Of a stretch of 64,000 bases of DNA, positions 53,701 to 64,000 are shown piece by piece; the first letter of the stretch is position 1; every line of letters starts with the position of its first letter. The position numbers and the translations under genes were made by a program. Below the pieces are notes generated by a model. That model made no database searches. It saw nothing but the letters and a program-made list of their open reading frames with translations, and was not told the DNA's origin. The stretch spans positions 62,001 to 126,000 of the forward strand of contig JBBFKY010000006.1 in assembly GCA_037481875.1 (NCBI GenBank), read 5' to 3'. This stretch comes from Desulfosoma sp. GTDB taxonomy: Bacteria; Desulfobacterota; Syntrophobacteria; Syntrophobacterales; DSM-9756.

Positions 53701-55418
53701 ACCATCAACTGGAAACGCTTGAACACTTTCTGGAACGTCTTCATCGAGAGCGGCCGGCTCTGATCCAGGCCTTGACCTTAGCCTTGCTGTTTCAAGATCT
53801 GGGCAAGCTTGAAATCTATACAGAACAGTACAAGATTCTCGGACGTGTCTGGACCCATGCCGAACGCAGTGCCCGTATTCTTCAACTGCGCGGCATTCTC
53901 AATCAATACAATCTCTCCCAAGAAGTACGAGACCTGACCTTTGAACTTATCCGCCATCACGGCCTCATGGGCCATGTCATTCAGGGTTCGGAACCCGTAA
54001 CAGCTTTGGAACTCCTGGTCCAAAACAAAGACAAGGATCTTCTGGACGCTTTCGTGCTTCACGCCGTTCTTGCAGCCGCTTCCGTGGAAGAAGGGCTTTT
54101 GACCGAGGATCTTCTGGATCTCTTTTTGGAATACCGCCACCAATGTCTTCATGTGATCAAAACGGGTGGTTCCTGGCACCAAGACCGCCTTGAAAAAATC
54201 CGCGAAAAAGGTCAGGCCTTTCTTCACGGATCGGAATCCGTTCCCAGACTCCTGGCTTTTTCCAGCTCAAGAAAGGATCTGCCCCCTGTCTATTCCCAAG
54301 AAATAGAAGACGACGATGAAGCTCTCTGGTGCGGGCGCCAAATCGAAGCCTTTGAGAGACTCCTGCGCCTTATGGGCATCGCCTGGGTAGACTTTCAAGA
54401 CCTGCAAATGGCTTCCATGAATGTCCCCATAGCCTTCATTCATCATCAAAAGGGACTTCGAAGCCTCGGATTGCAACACTTCAACAAGGACTTTGCCAAG
54501 GCCCTGGAAATCCTAGAAACACTCCAGCACATGGACTCATCCCTTCGAACCTACATTCTCTTCAGCCTGGACCCTTTAGGGGGCTCTTTTCGTATCTACG
54601 ACTTCCAGCATTTTCCTCCATTCCTTTCCGTCCCAGCCTGCCTGAAGCTGCTGGCCATCGGTTTCATGGCCTACCACCGACACCTCACGAGCATGCCCCG
54701 CGGCGGGCTTGTAAGTTTTCGCCCCTTAAGCCAGATGGTTCGCTATCGTCACGAAGTCCTGGAAGACTATCTTCGAGATCTTATTCTTGAAAACCCGTCC
54801 ACATGGATATCAGAAACAGCCTGCTGGGAAACCGTCACTTATTTCCTTCTGGTCGAAACCAGCCCATTCGGGCCGGGAGTCCGACTCAGTCTTCGCGGAA
54901 GCCTTCAGGTAGAATCCCTGCTCCACGCCATCTCCAGCGCCAAAACTCACGAAGATCTTCGCCAAATGTACCGAGAACAGATGAAAAAAATGCACTCCTC
55001 TCCTTTTATGACACCGGAACAGCTGGAGCATCTTAAGGTTGTCTATCATCAACGTATGGAGGAAATCAGCCGAGAGCTCCTTTTCGATATTCAAAAGGCT
55101 TTGGCAGGCCTTACTTCCTTTGAAGAACTGGATCACTTTCGCACGCGTTTATCCGAATCCTTATCCAGAGCGGTCCTTTCCGAAGAGGATCATTTTCTTA
55201 TCGAAGAAATGCTGGATCATCATCGAAGCCGACTTCGAGACGAATTCCTAACAAAGGTGGCGGAAAAGGTTTACGCGCTGAAAGACCCGAGATCTCTCAC
55301 GGCCTACTGGAATTCGGTGAAAACAGAACTTTTTCGATTCCGACATTATGTGGGCAAGGAATACGAAGCCATGATCGCTTCGTATATCGACACGCAGCTT
55401 CAAAGCCCATCATCCTAG
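50712..55418 (+). CDS. Giant 1568-residue protein with degenerate HD-type region
   Basis: I do not recognise this protein as a whole. Residues about 150-250 have a methyltransferase-like rhythm (FDVAIFPRDPYEYLIGQ, then YAGYMAGKIYDLLEPSGKILVL) but no clear SAM motif. Residues about 1020-1130 resemble the GlnD-type HD region: LALLFQDLGKLEIY, VWTHAERSARIL and ELIRHHGLMGHVI, where the first His of HD is Gln. The C-terminal 300 residues are helical. It has no signal peptide or membrane helix. ATG 50712 follows GAGG. A histidine kinase gene ends 27 bases away on the other strand. The role could be a large regulatory nucleotide or signal protein (inference). Confidence 0.78.
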   Translation: MNDNRSSDAKNPPSTFQIIHPHEYASYGINPQDIPMGTFAAQDHPSFLMSRYGGNAYGFGLVEQDKLSNDDYDFLERIDLNDRQNIIRHADRLNEIYKKLGLLMRFSRQGTRYYLIPINLVAQSVQDVRFKAEAVEKVILDHVQATGSEKLDVALFTTTKDLIAHDLTARLSNHRLVILDDIRKLRAWRTLFDVAIFPRDPYEYLIGQPLPKPKRPMRKRRRLFRYAGYMAGKIYDLLEPSGKILVLVDYSKCETEAKDYHVEFLSEKEFKKFLLFTHAFKTHKRYTSQDHPFTVHPLDFQCYVHHDPMTDHFIQETFNVSNILKLSLLDIDRMPYLDHPLPFPYRKSRAMLWEKAFAPYFDLHLVDTVGTWVARENWHKRLRLLDASPNQVGVFTGTPRQVPVSRKDVEESAKKSGMMGCHPTLTASYRNSFRYVLEVLHALAHIRDGRWVHVGEVERDRLINPFRRTELSEHGFLPVRQLLRQMDKLQAIEETLNPDFLEGSLTPVLENLEKLSLHGFTPAQLREMVLIVTGHSAMSRIVLGKMPARNLKPLTDAAAEAKLHEVVDQLRICRLMSVAEIAASFGHPLSSVQIDEVFRIYHDAVRVATNPQLDWDTLEDQRISEMGGVQYKALREMLKFFNLFDFLNSWHELLDKGPLEREVLCDYDPERIRKVEQMVQLAGMVDRFRSRFQDSSIPRQTFFFRQFLQTEFHGTGHLFPSLGPECGFKLLWVAVQVSPHRIVNFNPLLGSLPRDKQEVRLQKIRQALENLPVETMHWRELDGVRKTLLRGNPAFLHDSGLRLTYDSVTKALEVSYVDVQENIELMENLLSQFESRKLKDVTFTDVAHLERLFSEISSYKQYLSEEGGKEADVHQEGPPSPPVMGLRLASIEDRLRRVFLSQILVPEEVFDTVRLLVEHCPNVLRFVMPDLHHLGQLMEHRPARKRQSVGAYIMRCLEKFQSLIHKDRDSFQDLNTFYQKAKQEFGPLATEDIGAKHHQLETLEHFLERLHRERPALIQALTLALLFQDLGKLEIYTEQYKILGRVWTHAERSARILQLRGILNQYNLSQEVRDLTFELIRHHGLMGHVIQGSEPVTALELLVQNKDKDLLDAFVLHAVLAAASVEEGLLTEDLLDLFLEYRHQCLHVIKTGGSWHQDRLEKIREKGQAFLHGSESVPRLLAFSSSRKDLPPVYSQEIEDDDEALWCGRQIEAFERLLRLMGIAWVDFQDLQMASMNVPIAFIHHQKGLRSLGLQHFNKDFAKALEILETLQHMDSSLRTYILFSLDPLGGSFRIYDFQHFPPFLSVPACLKLLAIGFMAYHRHLTSMPRGGLVSFRPLSQMVRYRHEVLEDYLRDLILENPSTWISETACWETVTYFLLVETSPFGPGVRLSLRGSLQVESLLHAISSAKTHEDLRQMYREQMKKMHSSPFMTPEQLEHLKVVYHQRMEEISRELLFDIQKALAGLTSFEELDHFRTRLSESLSRAVLSEEDHFLIEEMLDHHRSRLRDEFLTKVAEKVYALKDPRSLTAYWNSVKTELFRFRHYVGKEYEAMIASYIDTQLQSPSS

Positions 55419-55444
55419 GCACTGCTCCCCGTCGAACAACCTCG

Positions 55445-56842
55445 TTACGGGCTTTCGGAAGAGGGAACTTCTTGAGGTTCCTTAAGCGGTAAAATGAAAT
55501 AGATGGTGTTGCCGTACTTTTTCGGTTCGCACCCCACTTCACCACCGTGAATCTCGACCACGTTTTTGACGAAATGAAGACCATGACCCGTGCCTCTTTC
55601 ACGACCCACATTGGAGGCTCGAAACCCTTCATCAAAGAGCCTCTTCGCCTCCTCGGCAGAAAGAGGCTGACCGGTGGTAAAGATGCTGAATTGAACCCCG
55701 TGCACCCCTTCACCGAAATGGTTCTTCAAAATTTTTCGGTGATAGGAAACAAACTTGATCTTTTGCCCTCGAGAGTCTTCCACTTCCCGAGTGTACTTGA
55801 GGGCGTTGGAAAAAAGATTTTCAAATACCTGAGAAATCAGCCCCTTATCCACAAGGAGCGTCACCTCTTCGTCGGGAATATCTTCCAGCTTGTTGTCCAC
55901 CATGATGCCTGCCTTGGCAAACAGCGGCTGGTAACGCTCCAAAATAGGCTGAATGATCTCCGTTCTAAAATTGCATGGCTGTCGACGCAAAACATAGGTG
56001 CCTTTCTCAAAATGATCCCGCCGCAGCAAGGTTTCCAGAAAAAGACTGGAATGTTCATAATGCTTCTTTAAGGCCTGATACTCTTCCTCCAAAACGTCGT
56101 TGTGGGTGGCCAAACTGTGATACAGCTCGCATAGTTCTCGACAAAGGCTGCTGTCATCCGTTTGAATGAACATAATAAGGTCTCGAAGCTCTTCCTGGAC
56201 CTTTCGATAATCTTCTAGGGATTTCTTCAGGCGGATCAGAAAAAGTTTGTAATAAAGATTCGGAGAAATGACATTGTGCTCAATATCCGCGACCAGTTGA
56301 TTGATGAATTTTATGTGCTGAATGTTTTGTTGAAACAGCAGTTTTTGATGCAGGTTATACCCTATGCGGTTGCTGAATTTTTCCAGAAAAAAAAGCTCTT
56401 TTTCATCAATGCGTTCTTTGGGGTAGATTTCAAAGAGCCCGAGAATGGGGCTTTGACCGGTTAAGGGAAGCCATTGGGTTAGAGCCACATTGCCGCGAAT
56501 GGGAAGAATATAGGAATGGTCCGTTTCCGCAATGTTTTCGGATAAAGTCGGGACACCTCGGGTTCGTTCCCTTCCCTCGATGAGGCCCTCTTCACTGGTG
56601 CAGACTTTTTCCAGTCGACCTGTCTTGTGATCCAACACATAGAGACGGCTTTCCAAGCCGAAAAATTCTTTGGGCACCGTGATGCAGATCAGGTAAAGGT
56701 TTTCCAAGCTGGTGAATTCTTGAGCCAAGTCAAAAAAAGTGGCGAAGGCTTCTTCCTGAAGTCTTTCAAAATTGTAGCGTTCGTAGGCTTCTTTTTTTTC
56801 ACGAACCCGCGCCGCCATGTGCTCAAGGACTTCGCTGCCCAT
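55445..56842 (-). CDS. Soluble sensor histidine kinase-like protein
   Basis: The 465-residue protein has an N-terminal GAF-like sensory region (about 30-165) and an alpha-helical dimer region with H189 in VADIEHNVISPN. The C-terminal HATPase domain has an N-box LFSNALKYT and G-box GTGHGLHFVKNVVEIHGG. There is no transmembrane helix, so it senses something in the cytoplasm. No response regulator is adjacent. It follows gpsA by about 37 bases on the minus strand. The H-box differs from the usual HExRTPL, so phosphotransfer activity is inferred rather than certain. Confidence 0.8.
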   Translation of the reverse strand: MGSEVLEHMAARVREKKEAYERYNFERLQEEAFATFFDLAQEFTSLENLYLICITVPKEFFGLESRLYVLDHKTGRLEKVCTSEEGLIEGRERTRGVPTLSENIAETDHSYILPIRGNVALTQWLPLTGQSPILGLFEIYPKERIDEKELFFLEKFSNRIGYNLHQKLLFQQNIQHIKFINQLVADIEHNVISPNLYYKLFLIRLKKSLEDYRKVQEELRDLIMFIQTDDSSLCRELCELYHSLATHNDVLEEEYQALKKHYEHSSLFLETLLRRDHFEKGTYVLRRQPCNFRTEIIQPILERYQPLFAKAGIMVDNKLEDIPDEEVTLLVDKGLISQVFENLFSNALKYTREVEDSRGQKIKFVSYHRKILKNHFGEGVHGVQFSIFTTGQPLSAEEAKRLFDEGFRASNVGRERGTGHGLHFVKNVVEIHGGEVGCEPKKYGNTIYFILPLKEPQEVPSSESP

Positions 56843-56878
56843 CGTTTTTACGGCTCCTTTGTGTGCCTTTTAAGCTTT

Positions 56879-57904
56879 TCAAGAGAGAGGAAATTCCAGC
56901 TCCGATTTGAGGTCCCTTTCCATAAGGTCCCAGACGGCCTGGCGAGGATCTTTCTTTTCCTGTAGGATCTTATACATTTGTTCGCAGATGGGCATTTCCA
57001 CGTTCATCTTTTTGGCCAGCGCATAGACGGAGGTGCAGGTTCGAATCCCTTCCGCCACCATTGTCATGTCCGCCAAAATTTCCTCAAGCGATTCCCCACG
57101 TCCCAAGCGAAATCCCACCGTGCGGTTACGGCTTAAGTCCCCGGTGCAGGTGAGAAGCAGATCCCCGATGCCTGAAAGGCCCGCAAAGGTCAGGGGATGT
57201 GCCCCCAAACGGACCCCCAGCCGAGTAATCTCCGCCAGACCTCGTGTGATAAGAGCCGCTCGAGTATTGAGGCCGTAACCTAAGCCATCGCAGACTCCTG
57301 CGGCAATGGCGATAACGTTTTTCAAAGCACCGGCCAGTTCTACACCCACTTTGTCCGGACTTGTGTACACTCGAAAATAAGGCGTGTGAAAAACGTGCTG
57401 AACCTCTTTAGCCGTTTCCAAATCTTCGGCGGCCACGGTGACAGCCGTCGGCGTCTTTTCCATCACTTCACGGGCAAAGGAAGGCCCTGCCAGAGTGACC
57501 ACACGGACTCCCAAGGATTCCGGCAGAAGTTCTTTCCAGATTCCGGACATGGTCAGAAGCGTTTCGTTTTCGATGCCTTTGGTGGCGGAAACAATTACCG
57601 CGTTCTTTTCCAGATAGGGGATCATTTGAACCGCCACCGATCGATAAACATGGGAAGGCACCACCATCACCAGCAAACGCCGCCCTCGCGTGACTTCCTC
57701 GATATCTCCCGACGCATCAATCCGTTCACTCAAAGTAAACCCGGAAAGATATAGTGTGTTTTCCCTGGTTTTTTGAATGGCTTTAACCAGGTCCTTTTCA
57801 AAGACCCACAAGGACACCGCGTAACCTTTTTCGGCTAAAAGATGAGCCAGAGTGGTCCCCCAGCTTCCAGCTCCAATAACCCCTATGCGATTTATGCGGC
57901 TCAC
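56879..57904 (-). CDS. gpsA: Glycerol-3-phosphate dehydrogenase [NAD(P)+]
   Basis: The 341-residue enzyme makes sn-glycerol 3-phosphate for phospholipids. The Rossmann motif [17 protein letters not shown] is at the N-terminus, followed by [19 protein letters not shown] and a C-terminal [14 protein letters not shown]. The start is GTG 57904, whose GTGA overlaps the gyrA stop, so it is coupled to gyrase. pgpA upstream uses the same lipid pathway. Confidence 0.96.
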   Translation of the reverse strand: MSRINRIGVIGAGSWGTTLAHLLAEKGYAVSLWVFEKDLVKAIQKTRENTLYLSGFTLSERIDASGDIEEVTRGRRLLVMVVPSHVYRSVAVQMIPYLEKNAVIVSATKGIENETLLTMSGIWKELLPESLGVRVVTLAGPSFAREVMEKTPTAVTVAAEDLETAKEVQHVFHTPYFRVYTSPDKVGVELAGALKNVIAIAAGVCDGLGYGLNTRAALITRGLAEITRLGVRLGAHPLTFAGLSGIGDLLLTCTGDLSRNRTVGFRLGRGESLEEILADMTMVAEGIRTCTSVYALAKKMNVEMPICEQMYKILQEKKDPRQAVWDLMERDLKSELEFPLS

Positions 57905-60324
57905 AGAGATGTCTCCTCCTCATCCGCTTCCGCCACCACCGCTACGTCCACAATTTCTTCCGAAGCGTCCAAGTCCATGAGCTTGACACCTTGGGTGGAT
58001 CGACCCATCTCTCGAATGTCCTGGACTCTCAGGCGAATCAGTCGGCCCGTGTTGGTGATCAGGAGCACCTCATCCTCTTCTCGAACCTGACGAAACGCCA
58101 CCACTTCACCGTTCTTCTCGGTGATGCGCAGATTCAAGACCCCCTGACCCCCTCGACCCTGCACCCTGTACTCCGAAGAGGAGGTTCTTTTTCCAAAACC
58201 CTTGCGCGTCACAACCAGCATGGAGGAGCCTTCTTCGATGGTGTCCATGCCCACCAACGTGCTTCCTGCCAGTTCCATGGCCTTGACTCCTCGAGCCTCC
58301 CTGCCCATAGGCCGCACAGTCTCCTCAGAAATACGAATGCATTTTCCGGCGCGCGTCATGAAGAAGAGATCCTTCTTGCCGTCCGTCATGCAGGCTGCAA
58401 TCAGTTCATCCCCTTCATCGATACCTATGGCACGTATGCCAGTGCTGCGCGGATTGGCAAAAGCTCTCAGTTCCGTTTTCTTGACCACGCCGTTTCTCGT
58501 GGCCATAACCACGAAGCCGTCCTGGTCGAAATTCTTCACCGGCATGACCGTTGCCACCCTTTCGCCTTCCTGCAATGGCAACAGGTTCACAATGGCCTTT
58601 CCCATGGATGCCGGCCCCACTTCGGGTATGGCATACACTTTCAGCCAATAGACACGCCCTTGGGACGTAAAGACCAACAGGTAGTCGTGGGTTGAAGCGG
58701 TAAACAGAGCCCGCACAAAGTCTTGTTCGCGAATACTCATGCCGGTTCGGCCTTTGCCTCCGCGCCTCTGACTTCGGTAGGTGTCCACCGGCGTTCTTTT
58801 CACATAGCCTGCATGGGAAATGGTGACGACCACCTCTTTTTCGTGAATAAGATCTTCCAAGGAAACATCCCGGGCCTCGCCCAGGATTTCCGTTCGGCGG
58901 GCATCTCCGTACGTTTCCATGATCTCCTGAAGCTCCTGATGGATCAACTCGTCCACCAAGGCCGAAGACGCCAAAATGGCTCGAAACCGTTCAATATCCT
59001 TGAGCAATTGTTCGTATTCGTTCAAGATTTTTTCTCTTTCCAGAGCCGTCAATCTCTGCAAGCGCATATCCAGAATAGCCTGGGCCTGGACCTCGCTGAG
59101 CTCCAAAAAGGTCATCAATCTTTCCTTGGCCGCTGCAGGGTTGGGAGCCGATCGAATCCATTGAATGACCTGGTCCAAATGATCCAAAGCCTTCTTTAAG
59201 CCTTCCAAAACATGGGCCCTTTTTTCCGCCTGCTGCAGTTCGTAACGGGTCCTTCGCACCACCACGTCACGACGAAAATTTAAAAAGTGTTCCAGAAGGC
59301 TTTTTAGATCCAGAAGTTCCGGACGATTATTGACCACGGCCAACAAGGTGACTCCAAAGGTGGATTCCACGGCCGTGAACTTATAAAGCTGGTTCTCAAC
59401 CACCTGAGGGTTTTCTCCAGCCTTGAGCGAAAGGACAATACGCATGCCTTCGCGACTGGATTCGTCGCGAATGTCTTGAATCCCCTGAATCCTTTTTTCT
59501 TTCACCAGCTCGGCGATGCGTTCCAAGAGCCTGGCTTTGTTCACTTGAAAAGGCAATTCCGTGATAAGGATCTGGCGTCTTTTGCCTGTTTCCTCAATTT
59601 CCACTCGTCCACGGACGCGAATGAGACCGCGGCCCGTCTCATAGGCTTCCCGAATGCCCTCGGTTCCCACGATAAAGCCGCCTGTAGGGAAATCAGGCCC
59701 GGGAATGTAACGCATCAGGTCCCGAACGCCGGCTTCGGGGTTTTTGAGAAGCCACTGAAGAGCGCGGCACAGTTCCGTAATGTTATGGGGGGGAATGTTG
59801 GTGGCCATCCCCACGGCAATGCCGGAAGCTCCATTGAGGAGAAGATTGGGCACTCGAGTGGGAAGAACCGAGGGTTCCTTCAGGGAATTATCGTAGTTGG
59901 GCAGAAAGTCCACGGTTTCTTTTTCAATGTCCTGGAGAAACTCGTGGGCGAGACGAGCCATACGGATTTCGGTGTAACGCATGGCGGCTGGAGGATCCCC
60001 GTCAATGGATCCAAAGTTGCCTTGTCCGTCCACCAAAGGATAGCGCATGGAAAAGTCTTGAGCCATGCGCACGATGGTGTCGTAGACCGCCGCGTCACCA
60101 TGAGGATGGTATTTACCGATGACATCCCCGACGATGCGCGCGGATTTTTTGTAAGGCTTGTTGTAATCGTTTTTGAGTTCGTACATGGCGTAAAGGACGC
60201 GCCGATGGACAGGCTTCAGGCCGTCGCGCACATCAGGCAAAGCCCGGCCGATGATCACGCTCATGGCGTAATCAAGGTACGAGAGTTTGATTTCATCCTC
60301 GATATTGACAGTCGGTAAACTCAT
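57901..60324 (-). CDS. gyrA: DNA gyrase subunit A
   Basis: The 807-residue subunit breaks and rejoins DNA in negative supercoiling. The N-terminal domain shows [25 protein letters not shown], the quinolone-region [20 protein letters not shown] with the active-site Tyr in [13 protein letters not shown], and beta-pinwheel repeats at the C-terminus including the GyrA-box-like [14 protein letters not shown] 60324 follows AGAGGA; six earlier codons start with TTG and are not used. It lies 80 bases after gyrB. Confidence 0.97.
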   Translation of the reverse strand: MSLPTVNIEDEIKLSYLDYAMSVIIGRALPDVRDGLKPVHRRVLYAMYELKNDYNKPYKKSARIVGDVIGKYHPHGDAAVYDTIVRMAQDFSMRYPLVDGQGNFGSIDGDPPAAMRYTEIRMARLAHEFLQDIEKETVDFLPNYDNSLKEPSVLPTRVPNLLLNGASGIAVGMATNIPPHNITELCRALQWLLKNPEAGVRDLMRYIPGPDFPTGGFIVGTEGIREAYETGRGLIRVRGRVEIEETGKRRQILITELPFQVNKARLLERIAELVKEKRIQGIQDIRDESSREGMRIVLSLKAGENPQVVENQLYKFTAVESTFGVTLLAVVNNRPELLDLKSLLEHFLNFRRDVVVRRTRYELQQAEKRAHVLEGLKKALDHLDQVIQWIRSAPNPAAAKERLMTFLELSEVQAQAILDMRLQRLTALEREKILNEYEQLLKDIERFRAILASSALVDELIHQELQEIMETYGDARRTEILGEARDVSLEDLIHEKEVVVTISHAGYVKRTPVDTYRSQRRGGKGRTGMSIREQDFVRALFTASTHDYLLVFTSQGRVYWLKVYAIPEVGPASMGKAIVNLLPLQEGERVATVMPVKNFDQDGFVVMATRNGVVKKTELRAFANPRSTGIRAIGIDEGDELIAACMTDGKKDLFFMTRAGKCIRISEETVRPMGREARGVKAMELAGSTLVGMDTIEEGSSMLVVTRKGFGKRTSSSEYRVQGRGGQGVLNLRITEKNGEVVAFRQVREEDEVLLITNTGRLIRLRVQDIREMGRSTQGVKLMDLDASEEIVDVAVVAEADEEETSL

Positions 60325-60404
60325 ACGAATCCTCTTTGGCAATCAATGCCATATCTTTCGAAACGTCAAGAGTGGACCCATGGGCCCTATGCTAGGCTCC
60401 CCCA

Positions 60405-62970
<2,566 letters not shown>

Positions 62971-63099
62971 CGAAAGGTTGGCTGTAAAAAAAGAATTTTT
63001 GATGGAATTCCAAATTTTTATGATACATGCGATGGGGGGGACGGTCAGGATGTTGCCGACGGCGCGGCGCGCTCTTGACCGTGCAAATCGCGAAGGATT

Positions 63100-64000
63100 T
63101 TATATCATCAGGGGCATGATGAGGGCGAAGATGCCCGGCTCTTGCGGATCTCTAAAGACGCCCCCATGGTATTCGTCCACCCACTCAAACCAAACATGAG
63201 ACCCGGTCAATACTTGAAGCACGTCCATGACATAGCGAATATTAAAGGCGATGGAAAAGTTTTCCCCAGAGTATTCCAAGGGAATTTCCTCATAAGCTGA
63301 GCCGTAATCGACACTGCCGGCTTCCAAGCTCAATTGGTTCTGCGAAATAAGGAATCGAACATGCATCGCCGAAGTGTCACTCACCACGGCCATACGGCGC
63401 AAGGCGGCCTGCAGTTCAGCTCTGGGGACCTCCAGACGCCCTTGAACCGTCTGGGGAATGATCACCTCGTATTTGGGAAAAGCTTCCTCCAAAAGATGTA
63501 CGGACAAATATGTGTCCTGCGTCTGAAAAATGAGGCGGTTTTCCTGAAGGGCTCCCTCGACGGTCTCTGTTTTTTCCAAAAATCTCAAGATTTCCTGAAC
63601 CCCTTTCCGAGGCACCACGACCCCTTGGGCATCCGAAAAAAAGGATTCAGAGGGAAAGGCGATCTCATTCAAGGCCAAGCGATGTCCGTCCGAACTAACC
63701 AAACGTAACCGATCGGGTGCAACAGGATGCCAGAACATACCCAATACACTGATGGCATCTTCACTTTCAGGAACCGCATGCAGCGTACTTTCCAAACCAC
63801 GGCGAAGCCCGGCTGGATCCAGCGGATGGGTCTGAGCCGGTACCGTCGTTTCAAAATGGGGAAAATCCACGGCAGGAATGGTCGCTAACATGTAGTTGAC
63901 GGTTCCTGCCGTCACACTCAATCGATCGTTCTCAAGCAGCTCGCACCGTATCCTATCCTGACGAAGCTCCTTGAGACTTTCCAGAAACTTTCTGGCCGAA
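63100..64000 (-). CDS. dnaN: DNA polymerase III beta clamp, N-terminus outside window
   Basis: The visible 300 codons (to base 63999 in frame) cover most of the sliding clamp. The reading begins SARKFLESLKELRQD, equivalent to the first-domain region near residue 70-85 of E. coli DnaN. It continues with YMLATIPAVDFPHFE, SSDGHRLALNEI and the C-terminal LIMPLMI, matching the conserved MPxxL-type end. The gene enters from the right edge, so about 75-85 N-terminal residues and the promoter are missing. dnaA is expected beyond. Confidence 0.96.
   Translation of the reverse strand, partial: SARKFLESLKELRQDRIRCELLENDRLSVTAGTVNYMLATIPAVDFPHFETTVPAQTHPLDPAGLRRGLESTLHAVPESEDAISVLGMFWHPVAPDRLRLVSSDGHRLALNEIAFPSESFFSDAQGVVVPRKGVQEILRFLEKTETVEGALQENRLIFQTQDTYLSVHLLEEAFPKYEVIIPQTVQGRLEVPRAELQAALRRMAVVSDTSAMHVRFLISQNQLSLEAGSVDYGSAYEEIPLEYSGENFSIAFNIRYVMDVLQVLTGSHVWFEWVDEYHGGVFRDPQEPGIFALIMPLMI

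Overview
The window reads as a chromosomal segment of a Deltaproteobacterium in the broad sense (Desulfobacterota, probably near the Syntrophobacter/Desulfacinum group). The evidence is the gene content: a double-length UvrA, a C-terminal tail typical of deltaproteobacterial PAS proteins, a small in-frame-TGA protein of selenoprotein type, LarC, B12 assembly genes and a moderately GC-rich composition. The lineage is inferred from gene content only. The right end carries dnaN-gyrB-gyrA read leftwards, so the replication origin probably lies just beyond base 64000. The minus-strand bias then fits transcription away from the origin.

Layout, left to right. 1-5.2 kb: tandem UvrA (C-terminus outside the window) and a CDP-archaeol-synthase-like/metallophosphoesterase fusion. 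5.2-10.1 kb, plus strand: B12-binding radical SAM protein, a decayed sensor gene, a CsgG-like lipoprotein, AMP nucleosidase and a flavodoxin-like protein. 10.2-13.2 kb: sigma-70 factor, TGS GTPase and a small candidate selenoprotein with a SECIS-like hairpin. 13.2-22.6 kb: a minus-strand series lon-larC-cinA-thpR-recA-alaS with several overlapping ends. 22.8-24.2 kb, plus strand: two tRNA-Ser genes, moaC and a dksA-like gene. 24.2-28.4 kb: a tightly overlapping minus operon, hypothetical-parA-parB-cobU-cobS-birA. 28.5-30.5 kb: NAD salvage genes (pncA-like, pncB). 30.5-35.9 kb: rpmH-rnpA-yidD-yidC-khpB-mnmE-rsmG. 36.0-37.7 kb: SDR dehydrogenase, a perfect parS palindrome and yjbQ.

38.0-42.1 kb is the most unusual locus: five minus-strand genes encoding a small protein with ubiquitin-like sequence layout and a near-terminal Gly-Gly, a protein with an E2-like HP...C motif, an unrecognised 195-residue protein, a ClpX-like AAA+ ATPase without the zinc domain and apparently without the ClpP-docking loop, and a JAMM-type metalloprotease. 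I read it as a candidate conjugation/deconjugation/unfolding system. No E1-like gene is visible, and the ubiquitin and E2 assignments rest on motif reading alone.

42.3-49.4 kb holds PsiE, MalQ, GpmI, an enoyl-CoA hydratase family protein and an HtrA protease preceded by a tandem repeat. 49.4-56.8 kb holds VanZ-like and PgpA proteins, a 1568-residue protein with a degenerate HD-type region and a soluble histidine kinase. gpsA, gyrA, gyrB and partial dnaN close the window.
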